Assembly (NCBI RefSeq): GCF_027213945.1
Contig: NZ_JAPWGW010000003.1
Span: forward strand, 1 to 64,000
From: Henriciella marina
GTDB lineage: Bacteria > Pseudomonadota > Alphaproteobacteria > Caulobacterales > Hyphomonadaceae
Reading direction: 5' to 3'
DNA: 64,000 nt
A program made the position numbers and the translations under genes. This document shows positions 33,114 to 41,085 of this stretch, piece after piece; within the stretch, counting starts at the first letter, position 1; each line of letters starts with the position of its first letter. The notes beneath the pieces were generated by a model. The model saw nothing but the letters and a program-made list of their open reading frames with translations. It did not search any database and was not told the DNA's origin.

Positions 33114-33683
33114 ATGGCGTTCAGAAAACTACTACTCCACATCGGTGCTGCAGGAGCCCTTGCGCTCGCGGCGTTCACGCCAGTGGCTGTTGCCGACCAG
33201 CGCGGTGACCGTGGCCACTATGATCGTGGTGATCGCGGTGATCGCGGTGACCGCTATCATGGCGACCGTCATCGCGGCAATCGTGACTACCATCGTGGCG
33301 ATCGGCGCGGTGACTATAAACACCGCCGGGATAATCGGCGCGACTATCGTCGTGGACGCGACTATCACCGCAACAATCACAGATACCACAATCGCGGCCG
33401 CGTCGTGACGCGCAACTATTATAGTGCGCCGACCTATCACCGCACGCGCCCCCGTGTCGTGTATCACTACAACCGCGGCTACCATCACCCACGCTACACG
33501 ATCGGTAACCGCTACCACTACGGCTCGAACTCGGTCATTATTCGAGATTATGGCCGCTATGGGCTCTACAGCCCGCCGCGCGGCCATCAGTGGGTTCACC
33601 ACCGCGGTAGCAATGATGCAGTCCTGACGTCCGTTGCGACGGGCGCCATTGTGGGCCTCGCGATTGGCATCCTCAGCCATTAG
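33114..33683 (+). CDS. RcnB-like periplasmic protein, His/Arg/Asp-rich
   Basis: The start MAFRKLLLHIGAAG has the strong Shine-Dalgarno AAGGAGG and gives 189 residues. A signal peptide ends near VAVADQ. The mature part begins with short repeats built on DRG, DRY and HRG units, then His/Tyr/Arg-rich sequence, and ends with the RcnB-type segment YGLYSPPRGHQWVHHRGSNDAVL followed by a hydrophobic helix (TGAIVGLAIGIL). RcnB is a periplasmic protein involved in nickel/cobalt homeostasis in E. coli; metal binding by the many histidines here is plausible but not shown. The low-complexity DNA also makes a long antisense reading frame, which is not a gene. Confidence 0.85.
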   Translation: MAFRKLLLHIGAAGALALAAFTPVAVADQRGDRGHYDRGDRGDRGDRYHGDRHRGNRDYHRGDRRGDYKHRRDNRRDYRRGRDYHRNNHRYHNRGRVVTRNYYSAPTYHRTRPRVVYHYNRGYHHPRYTIGNRYHYGSNSVIIRDYGRYGLYSPPRGHQWVHHRGSNDAVLTSVATGAIVGLAIGILSH

Positions 33684-33709
33684 GCTGCGTAACAACCGAA
33701 CGTACAGAG

Positions 33710-33741
33710 AAAGCCGGCTGCGGGTCGCAGCCGGCTTTTTT
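33710..33741 (+). terminator. Rho-independent terminator after the RcnB-like gene
   Basis: AAAGCCGGCTGC (33710-33721) pairs with GCAGCCGGCTTT (33727-33738) and a T-run follows. It lies 26 bases past the stop and isolates the small unit that comes next. Confidence 0.95.
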
Positions 33742-33826
33742 CGTGTCCACCCTTTAATTTGTCGCAAATCATGGTCTATTTGGGAGACCGGGCGCGCTCA
33801 GCGGTCGGTGTTCTGTATCAACAGCT

Positions 33827-33842
33827 GAAAGGAGGTGATCCA
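33827..33842 (+). promoter_or_regulatory. Extended Shine-Dalgarno, 16-base complement of the 16S rRNA 3' end
   Basis: GAAAGGAGGTGATCCA is the exact reverse complement of the conserved 16S end TGGATCACCTCCTTTC. Ordinary Shine-Dalgarno sequences in this window match 4-7 bases. The GGAGG core lies 7 bases before an ATG at 33843, which is ideal spacing for initiation. It is not an rRNA remnant, because the sequence on either side does not continue the 16S match. Confidence 0.85.
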
Positions 33843-33923
33843 ATGTCGAGTGAGAAACCAGGAACGGCAATTGGGTCCGTCTGTGCTGGTGGCCTTGGAG
33901 AGCAGCCTCTCTCTGTGCGCTAG
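33843..33923 (+). CDS. Candidate 26-residue peptide behind an extended Shine-Dalgarno
   Basis: The frame begins at an ATG 7 bases after the GGAGG core and ends at TAG, coding for 26 residues that start MSSEKPGTAIGSVCAGG and end LGEQPLSVR. It is hydrophilic, with one cysteine and three Gly-rich turns, and has no signal or membrane segment. It is not part of any flanking gene: a terminator precedes it by 85 bases, and another closes the unit at 33980-34012. It could be a true small protein, a leader peptide whose translation controls the downstream hairpins, or a decoy that captures ribosomes. I do not recognise a family. Confidence 0.5.
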   Translation: MSSEKPGTAIGSVCAGGLGEQPLSVR

Positions 33924-33934
33924 CACTGACCTCG

Positions 33935-33952
33935 GGTAGGCTTCGCCCTACC
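33935..33952 (+). other. Hairpin downstream of the 26-codon frame
   Basis: GGTAGG (33935-33940) pairs with CCTACC (33947-33952) around a CTTCGC loop, 11 bases after the stop codon. A smaller stem GAGAG/CTCTC (33898-33911) lies inside the frame. Together with the terminator these give the short transcript a strongly folded 3' half, like a structured small RNA. Confidence 0.55.
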
Positions 33953-33979
33953 AGGATTCATGGGCCAATCCGGCTCACG

Positions 33980-34012
33980 AAGGCCACCCCTCGAGGGGTG
34001 GCCTTTTCGTTT
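33980..34012 (+). terminator. Strong terminator of the small unit
   Basis: AAGGCCACCCC (33980-33990) and GGGGTGGCCTT (33995-34005) form an 11-bp perfect stem with loop TCGA, followed by TTTTCGTTT on the plus strand. The T-run lies on the plus side, so it belongs to the small unit rather than to slt, which ends 12 bases away on the other strand; it may slow both. Confidence 0.95.
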
Positions 34013-34023
34013 CAGGGTTAGCG

Positions 34024-36057
34024 CTAGTATCGGCCGCGATTGAGGTCTTCAGTCAGACGAATATCGACAGCCTCTCCAGCAATCCGCTGGCGGTATACCT
34101 GTGTATTTTCCAAAACGCGCTGAACATAATTGCGGGTTTCGGAAAAAGGGATGAACTCCACCCAGTCGATCGGGTCGATCTCTCCCCGGCGAGGGTCGCC
34201 ATAATCCTGCATCCAGCGACGCGGACGCGACGCCCCGGCATTGTAGGCTGCCGCCGTCATGATATAGCTGCCGTTGAATTGGCCAAGCAGCGTATCAAGG
34301 TGCGATCCACCCAGCGTCATGTTGTAACCCGGGTCATCGGTCAGCCATGACGTACGGAATGGAAGCCCAATGCGCCGGGCTTCCTCACGGGCAGTCGCTG
34401 GCAGGAACTGCATAAGCCCACGCGCATTGGCGTGGGAAACCGCAGACGGGTTCATTTCACTTTCCTGACGCGCCAGCGCATAGATCATCGCGCGCTCGAC
34501 ATTCGGTTCCCGTTGAAGCGGGAAGTTCGGAATCGGAAAGACCGCTTGCGGCGCAATCACGTTCTTGGCGAGCCCTGCCTTGGCGCCGCGAACGCCAACC
34601 TCGGGATAGAGATAGTCATTCGCCACTTCGGACAGCAGAACATAATCAGCTTCTGTCTCGAGCGTGTCGTCGATATTGTAAGAGAAACGACGGAAGTCCA
34701 TTTCCTGTCCGTTTTCAGCGAGCAGGATTGCAGCCTTCACCTGCGGCCGGCTCATGAACGCATTGCGCTCTGCATCCGTTACATCGGCTTCGGTCTTTAG
34801 ATAGATGCGTTGCAGGCCTGCCTTCTCGGCAGCCAGCTGCCCGTAATAGACATACGGATATTGTGCTGCTCGCTGATAGGCAGCCGCAGCCTCCGGCTGA
34901 TTACCGAGCGCCTCATAGGTCCGCCCCTGCCAGTACAGCGCCCTCGCCTGGCTGATCGGTGTAGACGTTCCAGCCTCCAACGCCTTGAAATGCGGAAGCG
35001 CCATCGAAGGCTGGCTCAGGTGACGGAGCGCCGTCCAGCCCGACACCCAGGCGGCTTCAGCGAAATTAGCGCCCGACTCCATGCCGTGACGCGATCCAAG
35101 ATCATAGGCGAGCTGGAAATTCCGCTCCTGTAGCGCTTCTCGTATCGGCCAGTGGCGAAGGTTCCAGAGAGCATTCTGCCCGGCCTCTGGCACCTTGGTA
35201 CCGTCTATTTCCGCAAGCAGCGGCACCCAGTTCTCATCGCGCTGTCCCGCACGTTTACGCCAGTTGGCGCGGTCGAACATCAAACCCGGATGGTTCTGCA
35301 GCGACGAAGGCACCGCGTTCACGGCTGCGTCGACACCTGCCGCTCTTGCCTGCAGCCTGATACGCGCTTCGATAAGCAAAGCCCAGTCACCGCCGACTTT
35401 CGATTTCAACTGAGAAGCTGCCGTGCGCTGATTGGTCCAGAGCAGGAAGTCCGCGCGCTTGCGATGGTCGTCCTGTGAAAGCTCGCCGCCATACTGGCTG
35501 AGGACGCGTTGCGTCAAAGCGCTGTCCAGCGTGTTACCGTGCCAGGCTTCGCGGACGAGACTGATCGCCTTGTCCCTTTGGCCGCTGCGGCGGTACGCTT
35601 CCGCAAGGGCGATGCGGCCTTCTCCCGAAGCAGGTCCGCCCATTTCCTCAAACCAGGCGATCTTCTGCAGATCATCGAGAGCCGAATCATTGATGATGCC
35701 CTCAGCGCGCACCTGAAGTGTCGTCATGAAAGGCCAATCACTGCGTTGGCGCAGCAGGACGCTCATCTCATCGAAAGACATGCTCTGGTCAGATCGGCCC
35801 CGGAACCAGGCGAGAAGATCGCGTACGACAGCATCGCCCGATCTTGCCTGCAGACTGCGAACTGTAGACCAGTCGCCCCGGTCCATTGCTGCAACCGCAT
35901 CACGGAACAGTCTCGCCTCCGCAGTCGTTACCACACTCGACGCGGGCACCAGGTCTGGCTTAACACTCGGAGAAGATGAGGGAATCGCCACTGCAATCGG
36001 TGATGCAGTCGCCAGCATTAGTGCTGCTGTAATCGCTCGGTATGTGGTAACGCCCAT
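34024..36057 (-). CDS. slt: Soluble lytic murein transglycosylase
   Basis: Slt70-type enzymes cleave the MurNAc-GlcNAc bond of peptidoglycan in the periplasm with formation of 1,6-anhydro ends. The start MGVTTYRAITAALMLATA gives 677 residues with a signal peptide; an ATG 21 codons upstream would bury it. A long superhelical region of TPR-like helices (about 40-490) precedes the catalytic domain, where the acid is the glutamate of ARQESEMNP and further family motifs are ARGLMQFLPATA, LGGSHLDTLL and AAYNAG. It is divergent from dapA across 95 bases. Both genes serve the cell wall. Confidence 0.95.
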   Translation of the reverse strand: MGVTTYRAITAALMLATASPIAVAIPSSSPSVKPDLVPASSVVTTAEARLFRDAVAAMDRGDWSTVRSLQARSGDAVVRDLLAWFRGRSDQSMSFDEMSVLLRQRSDWPFMTTLQVRAEGIINDSALDDLQKIAWFEEMGGPASGEGRIALAEAYRRSGQRDKAISLVREAWHGNTLDSALTQRVLSQYGGELSQDDHRKRADFLLWTNQRTAASQLKSKVGGDWALLIEARIRLQARAAGVDAAVNAVPSSLQNHPGLMFDRANWRKRAGQRDENWVPLLAEIDGTKVPEAGQNALWNLRHWPIREALQERNFQLAYDLGSRHGMESGANFAEAAWVSGWTALRHLSQPSMALPHFKALEAGTSTPISQARALYWQGRTYEALGNQPEAAAAYQRAAQYPYVYYGQLAAEKAGLQRIYLKTEADVTDAERNAFMSRPQVKAAILLAENGQEMDFRRFSYNIDDTLETEADYVLLSEVANDYLYPEVGVRGAKAGLAKNVIAPQAVFPIPNFPLQREPNVERAMIYALARQESEMNPSAVSHANARGLMQFLPATAREEARRIGLPFRTSWLTDDPGYNMTLGGSHLDTLLGQFNGSYIMTAAAYNAGASRPRRWMQDYGDPRRGEIDPIDWVEFIPFSETRNYVQRVLENTQVYRQRIAGEAVDIRLTEDLNRGRY

Positions 36058-36152
36058 TAGGCCCTGCCTGTTTTCTTTTGGCTGTTGAGATGTCAGACAC
36101 TTTATCGTCCAACTCAGCATATGTGTAACATAAACTTCGCGGCAAAATCACG

Positions 36153-37028
36153 ATGTTCAATGGTTCAATTCCGGCACTAGTCACTCCGTTCCGAAATGGG
36201 GAGGTCGACCGGAAAGCGTTTGCCGATCTTGTAGAGCGCCAGATCGAAAATGGCGCAGGCGGACTCGTCCCCTGTGGCACCACTGGCGAATCCGCCACGC
36301 TTAGCCACGCGGAGCACCGTGAGGTCGTCAGTCTCTGCATAGAGGTGACTGCGGGACGCGTCCCGGTTATCGCCGGTGCCGGCTCGAACTCTACCCGCGA
36401 AGCTATCGGGCTGGTCGAGCATGCCAAGGAAGCTGGCGCCGATGCAGCGCTCTGTGTCTGCCCTTACTACAACCGGCCGGATCAGGCAGGCCTGGAGGCG
36501 CATTTCCGCGCCATTGCTGACGCTGTCGCCCTGCCGATCATTCTGTACAACGTGCCAGGGCGAACGGTTTCAGACCTTCAGCCTGAGACCGTGATCCGCC
36601 TCGGCAAGCATCCGAACATTGTCGGTATCAAGGATGCGACAGGCGACCTTGCCCGCATCAGCCTTCATTCAGCAGGTCTGCAGGGCGAGCAATTCGTCCA
36701 GATTTGCGGTGAAGATCCCGTCACCCTTGGCTACCGAGCCATGGGCGGTACTGGCTGCATATCGGTCACATCCAATGTCGCTCCTGGCGAGATGGCAAAG
36801 ATGCACAAAGCGATGGACGACGCCGACCTGGAAACGGCACGCGAGATCGAAACCCGCTTCATCGCTCTCCACAAAGCGCTCTTCTGCGCGCCGTCTCCCG
36901 GCCCTGCCAAGTTCGCTCTATCGCGCCTTGGCCTGTGCAGCGACGAAATCCGCTTGCCGCTCGTTGCGCCAGACGATGCAGCCCGTCGCAGGATTGAGGC
37001 TGCAATGGAGATCGCAGGCCTTATATAG
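36153..37028 (+). CDS. dapA: 4-hydroxy-tetrahydrodipicolinate synthase
   Basis: DapA condenses pyruvate and aspartate semialdehyde, the first committed step to diaminopimelate and lysine. The 291-residue protein is full length. The Schiff-base lysine is K160 (GIKDATGD), the catalytic tyrosine Y132 (LYNVPGRT) and the substrate loop CGTTGESATL is at 41-50. smpB follows after 6 bases, the common alphaproteobacterial pairing. DAP goes into the peptidoglycan that the divergently transcribed slt product turns over. Confidence 0.97.
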   Translation: MFNGSIPALVTPFRNGEVDRKAFADLVERQIENGAGGLVPCGTTGESATLSHAEHREVVSLCIEVTAGRVPVIAGAGSNSTREAIGLVEHAKEAGADAALCVCPYYNRPDQAGLEAHFRAIADAVALPIILYNVPGRTVSDLQPETVIRLGKHPNIVGIKDATGDLARISLHSAGLQGEQFVQICGEDPVTLGYRAMGGTGCISVTSNVAPGEMAKMHKAMDDADLETAREIETRFIALHKALFCAPSPGPAKFALSRLGLCSDEIRLPLVAPDDAARRRIEAAMEIAGLI

Positions 37029-37034
37029 CCTCCC

Positions 37035-37514
37035 ATGTCAAAGAAGAGCCAAATCAAGGGCCGCTCGGACGGCCTCGTAGCGGAAAACCGCCGCGCCCGC
37101 TTCGACTACCAGGTCGAAGACACACTGGAGGCTGGCCTGCAATTACAGGGCAGCGAAGTGAAGTCGCTGCGCAATGGCCGTGCGAACATCGCAGAATCCT
37201 ATGCCGCCGTCGAAGAAGGCGAACTCTGGCTCGTAAACGCAGATTTCCCACCATATGAAGGCGCGAACCAGTTCAATCATGAGCCAAAACGTCGGCGCAA
37301 ACTCCTCGCCTCGAAACGCGAAATCGCCGAACTTTCTCAGAAAGTTGAGCGCGCGGGCCGTACGATTGTCCCACTGAAGCTTTACTTTAACGAACGGGGC
37401 ATCGCGAAACTGCTTATCGGTCTCGCAACTGGTAAGAAGGCGCCCGACAAGCGCGAAACCGCCAAGAAACGCGACTGGCAGCGCGAGAAGTCCCGCATTC
37501 TGAAAGAAAACTAG
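37035..37514 (+). CDS. smpB: tmRNA-binding protein SmpB
   Basis: SmpB binds tmRNA and is required for trans-translation, which frees ribosomes from broken mRNA and tags the product for degradation. The 159-residue protein shows the family pattern: [58 protein letters not shown], and a basic C-terminal tail ([19 protein letters not shown]) that enters the decoding centre. No ssrA (tmRNA) gene is seen nearby. It is co-transcribed with dapA. Confidence 0.97.
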   Translation: MSKKSQIKGRSDGLVAENRRARFDYQVEDTLEAGLQLQGSEVKSLRNGRANIAESYAAVEEGELWLVNADFPPYEGANQFNHEPKRRRKLLASKREIAELSQKVERAGRTIVPLKLYFNERGIAKLLIGLATGKKAPDKRETAKKRDWQREKSRILKEN

Positions 37515-37554
37515 GTAAATCCACTGTTTACCGCCTCCCCAACGAAAGTTGGGG
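37514..37554 (+). other. Two stem-loops downstream of smpB
   Basis: GGTAAA/TTTACC (37514-37532) and CCCCAAC-GAAA-GTTGGGG (37537-37554), the latter with a GNRA tetraloop, lie in the 80-base gap between the convergent smpB and dehydratase genes. There is no T-run, so a role in mRNA 3'-end protection or weak termination is inferred. Confidence 0.45.
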
Positions 37555-37594
37555 CCCATGGCGGTTGGAAAGTCCCCACTGAAACAGAGGACGG

Positions 37595-38581
37595 CTAGCC
37601 CTCCAGTATCCCTGCATACTGCGCCGGATCGACATTCCCGCCAGACAGCACAACACCGACTGACTTGCCTTTGGCTGCGTCTGGCAGGTCGAACAGGGCG
37701 CAGGCAAGGGCCGCAGCGCCGCCCGGTTCCACAACGAGTTTCAGGTGGCGGAAGGCCAGCCGCATCGCTTCCTTGATCTGATCGTCACCAACAGCACACC
37801 CGCCAGCAAGAAGCCCCCGCCCCAGTTCCCAGGTCAGTTCGCCCGGAGACGGTGTCAGGATCGCATCACAGATCGAACGCGTGCCCGGCGCATTGACCTC
37901 GATCCGGTCTGCCGCCAGCGAACGTCGCCAGTCATCGTGCGCGTCTGGCTCGGCGGTCCAGATCGCGGCATCAGGATCGAAGTTGCGGTATCCGAGCGCG
38001 AACCCGGTAATGAGCCCGCCGCCACCCGCGCAACAGATAATGTGAGCGAGCGGCGTATTCGCGTCACGCATCTGCTGACCGAATTCGACGCCGGCACTCC
38101 CCTGCCCTGCAATAATGTACGGGTCGTCAAAGCTCGGCACGAGCGTCGCACCGCGCTTTTCGGTTTCTTCAGCCGCAATTTCCTCACGGCTTTCGCTGTC
38201 GCGGTCGTAAAAGCGAATCTCGGCCCCGTCGCGGCGTACGCCATCAATCTTGATGGCTGGAGCATCTGACGGCATGACGATCAACGCTGGCATGCGGAAA
38301 TTCCTTGCCGCCCGCGCAACGCCTTGCGCATGGTTGCCCGAAGAGAAGGCGACAACGCCCTTCTTCCGTTCTTCAGGGCTTAGCTGAAGCAGCCTGTTGG
38401 TGGCGCCCCTGATCTTGAAGCTTCCGGTCGTCTGCAGATTTTCACATTTGAACCAGAGTTTTGCCCCTGCCATCTCATCCAGCGCATCATTTCGCAGGAC
38501 AGGCGTGCGAAGCACATGTCCGTGAAGCCGGCGCGCCGCGTCTAGCACGTCCTGACCTGTCGGAGGCGCGTCGGCTTTCAT
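37595..38581 (-). CDS. Threonine/serine dehydratase-like PLP enzyme
   Basis: The enzyme belongs to fold-type II PLP enzymes that deaminate threonine or serine to 2-oxoacids. The start MKADAPPTGQDVLDAARR gives 328 residues and lies 4 bases after the upstream gene's stop; an earlier ATG would overlap that gene by 38 bases. The PLP lysine is K56 in TTGSFKIRGA, the substrate loop is SSGNHAQG, and the phosphate-binding glycine run is CCAGGGGLI. There is no C-terminal ACT domain, so it is the short, catabolic or racemase-like form rather than biosynthetic IlvA. It is the last gene behind galU and the epimerase. Confidence 0.92.
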   Translation of the reverse strand: MKADAPPTGQDVLDAARRLHGHVLRTPVLRNDALDEMAGAKLWFKCENLQTTGSFKIRGATNRLLQLSPEERKKGVVAFSSGNHAQGVARAARNFRMPALIVMPSDAPAIKIDGVRRDGAEIRFYDRDSESREEIAAEETEKRGATLVPSFDDPYIIAGQGSAGVEFGQQMRDANTPLAHIICCAGGGGLITGFALGYRNFDPDAAIWTAEPDAHDDWRRSLAADRIEVNAPGTRSICDAILTPSPGELTWELGRGLLAGGCAVGDDQIKEAMRLAFRHLKLVVEPGGAAALACALFDLPDAAKGKSVGVVLSGGNVDPAQYAGILEG

Positions 38582-38585
38582 GACC

Positions 38586-39590
38586 CTAGAGACCTTGTCT
38601 GATCGCAGGTCCTGCGGCGACACGCTGGGTCCTGAACCAGTCTACAAAATGCTGCAGGCCTTCCTTAAGACTCACTTTTGGTTCGTACCCGTAATCGGCC
38701 TGCATGCGGGATATATCCGCGCACGTTTCCGTGACATCGCCAGGCTGCATCGGCTCCAGTGCCATGCGCGCCTTTTTGCCCGTGACCTCTTCGATCGTCT
38801 CGATAAAGTTCAGTAGCTCGACCGGCTGGTTGTGGCCGATATTGTACAGCTTGTGCGCGCGCTCGCCTTCGGCGAACACGGCCCGTCCCGTCGCAATTGC
38901 CTTAAGCCCGGCGACCGCGTCAGCGATGTAGGTGAAGTCGCGCTTCATCTTCCCGCCGTTGAAGACACGGATCGTTTCACCGCGAAGGATGCGGTCGGTG
39001 AATGACCAGTAGGCCATGTCAGGGCGTCCCCACGGTCCGTAAACGGTAAAGAAGCGCACGCCGATCTGCGGGATGTCATAGAGCTTGGCATAGGCTTGGC
39101 TCATCAGCTCATCGGCGCGCTTGGTAGCGGCATAAAGTGATACAGGACGGTCGACATTCGCGTCCTCACGGAACGGCGCAACCGCATCATCGCCGTAGAC
39201 AGAGCTCGAAGACGCGTAGACCAACATCGGCACCTTCGCAGCCCGGCGGCAGAATTCCAGCATTGCAAGATGCCCGGTCAGATTCGACTGGGCATAGGCG
39301 AAGGGGTTCTCGAGCGAATAACGAACGCCCGCCTGCGCGGCCAGATGGATGACCCGGTCGATCGTATCGCGTTCTGGCAACCCGAGCAGATTTTCATGGT
39401 CCGAGATATCGAGCTTGCGGAACGAGAAATTCTCATAAGTCTGCAGCTCATGGAGCCGCGCCTGCTTCAGCGCTGGATCATAATAGGCGTTGAGATTGTC
39501 GAGCCCGATGACCTCATGGCCGTCGCCCAAAAGCGCTCCGGCAATTCGTGATCCGATAAAACCGGCAACCCCGGTCACAAGAAATTTCAT
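38586..39590 (-). CDS. NAD-dependent epimerase, UDP-glucuronate 4-epimerase type
   Basis: The 334-residue extended SDR has the NAD motif GVAGFIGS (7-14), YASSSSVYG with the catalytic serine, and Y153/K157 in YAATK. The sequence pattern (DNLNAYYDPALKQARL, RFFTVYGPWGRPDMAYWSFT) is that of UDP-glucuronate 4-epimerases, which make UDP-galacturonate for surface polysaccharide. The neighbour galU makes UDP-glucose, the precursor of UDP-glucuronate, which supports the assignment. The UDP-glucose dehydrogenase that links them is not in this window. Confidence 0.9.
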   Translation of the reverse strand: MKFLVTGVAGFIGSRIAGALLGDGHEVIGLDNLNAYYDPALKQARLHELQTYENFSFRKLDISDHENLLGLPERDTIDRVIHLAAQAGVRYSLENPFAYAQSNLTGHLAMLEFCRRAAKVPMLVYASSSSVYGDDAVAPFREDANVDRPVSLYAATKRADELMSQAYAKLYDIPQIGVRFFTVYGPWGRPDMAYWSFTDRILRGETIRVFNGGKMKRDFTYIADAVAGLKAIATGRAVFAEGERAHKLYNIGHNQPVELLNFIETIEEVTGKKARMALEPMQPGDVTETCADISRMQADYGYEPKVSLKEGLQHFVDWFRTQRVAAGPAIRQGL

Positions 39591-39670
39591 CCACTCACCT
39601 CGCGTGAACCGCTATAGCTATTCACCGAAACAAGGGAAAGTCGCAGGCTGCGGTCAGTCGCCCGGCCTTA

Positions 39671-40543
39671 TCAGCCACTGCCATATTTCTTGAGAATCGC
39701 CTTTGCGAAGTCCGCCGTTTCCGGATGTTTTAGCGCGTGCGCGACAAATGCCTCGAAATAGCCCGCCTTGGAGCCGCAATCGAATTCCTCGCCCTCGAAT
39801 TCATAGGCGTGGAATGACTGGGTCTGCATCAACCGGACCATGGCGTCGGTCAGCTGGATCTCACCCCCTGCCCCTTTGCCCTGATCTTCAAGCAGCCCAA
39901 AGATTTCAGGTTGCAGGATATAGCGGCCGGTGATCTTAAGATTGGAAGGCGCGTCTTCGCGCGCGGGCTTCTCGACCATGCCCTCCATCTCGATGAGCCG
40001 ACCGTCCCGCGACTTCGGTGTGATGACCCCATAGGACGAGACCTGCTCCTGAGGCACCGGGTTGACTGCAATAACATTGCCACCAACCTCGTCATACGCG
40101 GTTACCATCTGCGCCAGCGCCGACGGCTCGGCGCGAAGGATCACATCGGGCAACAATACCGCAAACGGCTCATCGCCAATAATGTCCTTTGCGCACCACA
40201 CGGCATGCCCAAGCCCCAGCGGCGCCTGCTGTCGTGTAAAGCTTGCCGCACCAGGTGGCAGCTTCGTGCGCTGCAGATCCTTCAGGATATCGGCTTTTGA
40301 TGATTTCGAAGCGAGCGTCTGCTCCAGCTCATAGGCCTCGTCGAAATAGTCTTCGATTGCGTGCTTGCCGCGCCCGGTTACGAAAACGAAGTGCTCGATC
40401 CCGGCTGCACGCGCTTCATCGACCACGTATTGCAGCACAGGCTGGTCGACGACCGTCAGCAATTCCTTTGGAATGGATTTTGATGCTGGCAGGACGCGGG
40501 TTCCATGGCCAGCAACAGGCAGCACGGCTTTTCTGACTCTCAT
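39671..40543 (-). CDS. galU: UTP-glucose-1-phosphate uridylyltransferase
   Basis: GalU makes UDP-glucose from UTP and glucose-1-phosphate, the entry to many surface glycans. The start MRVRKAVLPVAGHGTRVLP gives 290 residues and has an AAAGAG Shine-Dalgarno; an ATG 12 codons upstream is a possible alternative. The nucleotidyltransferase signature AGHGTRVLPASKSIPKELL, the FVTGRGKHAIEDYFD segment and the FDCGSKAGY motif near the end are intact. The gene lies 80 bases upstream of the epimerase on the same strand. Confidence 0.96.
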   Translation of the reverse strand: MRVRKAVLPVAGHGTRVLPASKSIPKELLTVVDQPVLQYVVDEARAAGIEHFVFVTGRGKHAIEDYFDEAYELEQTLASKSSKADILKDLQRTKLPPGAASFTRQQAPLGLGHAVWCAKDIIGDEPFAVLLPDVILRAEPSALAQMVTAYDEVGGNVIAVNPVPQEQVSSYGVITPKSRDGRLIEMEGMVEKPAREDAPSNLKITGRYILQPEIFGLLEDQGKGAGGEIQLTDAMVRLMQTQSFHAYEFEGEEFDCGSKAGYFEAFVAHALKHPETADFAKAILKKYGSG

Positions 40544-40611
40544 TCGTACTCTTTCGCATTCGACTTCACTTGCCATCATATGGCTCGATCAGCTGATTGC
40601 CAGAGGAAGGT

Positions 40612-40875
40612 CTAGGAAATGGCGTTAAAGACGAAAAAGCCCATAACCATGGTCAGGCCGGAGGCAGTAACGAGCGCTTGGGCGATCTGACGAAGAGTTG
40701 ATGATCGATGTTCCGGGACCAGGCGATCGTGCAGGTCATCCTGAAGCCGCCTAGCGGGCGATTGCGCCCCCTCATGACGTTCAGAGCATGCCGCTTCCGG
40801 CCGCGGATCATCCGCCTCAGCAGGTTTTCCGGTATGGCCATCAGGCTCTCGGACTGTCTTGCGTACTGCGCTCAT
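40612..40875 (-). CDS. Small tail-anchored protein, hypothetical
   Basis: This 87-residue frame starts MSAVRKTVREPDGHTG after a purine-rich stretch (AAAGGCGGCGAG). The first 60 residues are charged and likely disordered (many Arg, Glu, Asp, Pro, His). The end is a single hydrophobic helix (ALVTASGLTMVMGFFVFNAIS), the layout of a tail-anchored membrane protein. I do not recognise a family. It is the only plausible gene in the 540-base gap between galU and the SDR gene. The sensible arrangement of charge and hydrophobicity argues for a gene, but a chance frame cannot be excluded. Confidence 0.5.
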   Translation of the reverse strand: MSAVRKTVREPDGHTGKPAEADDPRPEAACSERHEGAQSPARRLQDDLHDRLVPEHRSSTLRQIAQALVTASGLTMVMGFFVFNAIS

Positions 40876-41029
40876 CTCGCCGCCTTTCAACGGCTCTCAT
40901 TTCTCATGAGGCGCCTAATGAACCCCTAAAGTCCGCATTGAAATTGAGCGCTTAGCCCGATCAACGGGCAAATTCGCAGAATGACGACGTAAGCTCTATT
41001 CGTTCGAAGCGCCTCCTCACCGAAGGGTT

Positions 41030-41040
41030 GGGGGGGGGGG
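41030..41040 (+). repeat. Run of 11 G
   Basis: Eleven consecutive G form the longest homopolymer noticed in the window. It lies in the spacer about 46 bases past the stop of the minus-strand SDR gene and 155 bases upstream of the small tail-anchored frame's start on the minus strand (as 11 C). Confidence 0.95.
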
Positions 41041-41085
41041 CGGCGTCAATAGTATTCAATGCAGACACCAGAAGTCGGGATAGCC

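Noticed and set aside
33132-33767. 211-codon frame antisense to the RcnB-like gene with Val/Ile/Ala repeats
   Set aside because: It is the mirror of the repetitive His/Arg/Asp codons, and the sense frame has a signal peptide, a strong Shine-Dalgarno and a terminator.
33827-33842. Remnant of a 16S rRNA gene on the minus strand
   Set aside because: The match to the 16S 3' end stops exactly after 16 bases; the preceding helix 45 region and the following spacer are absent.
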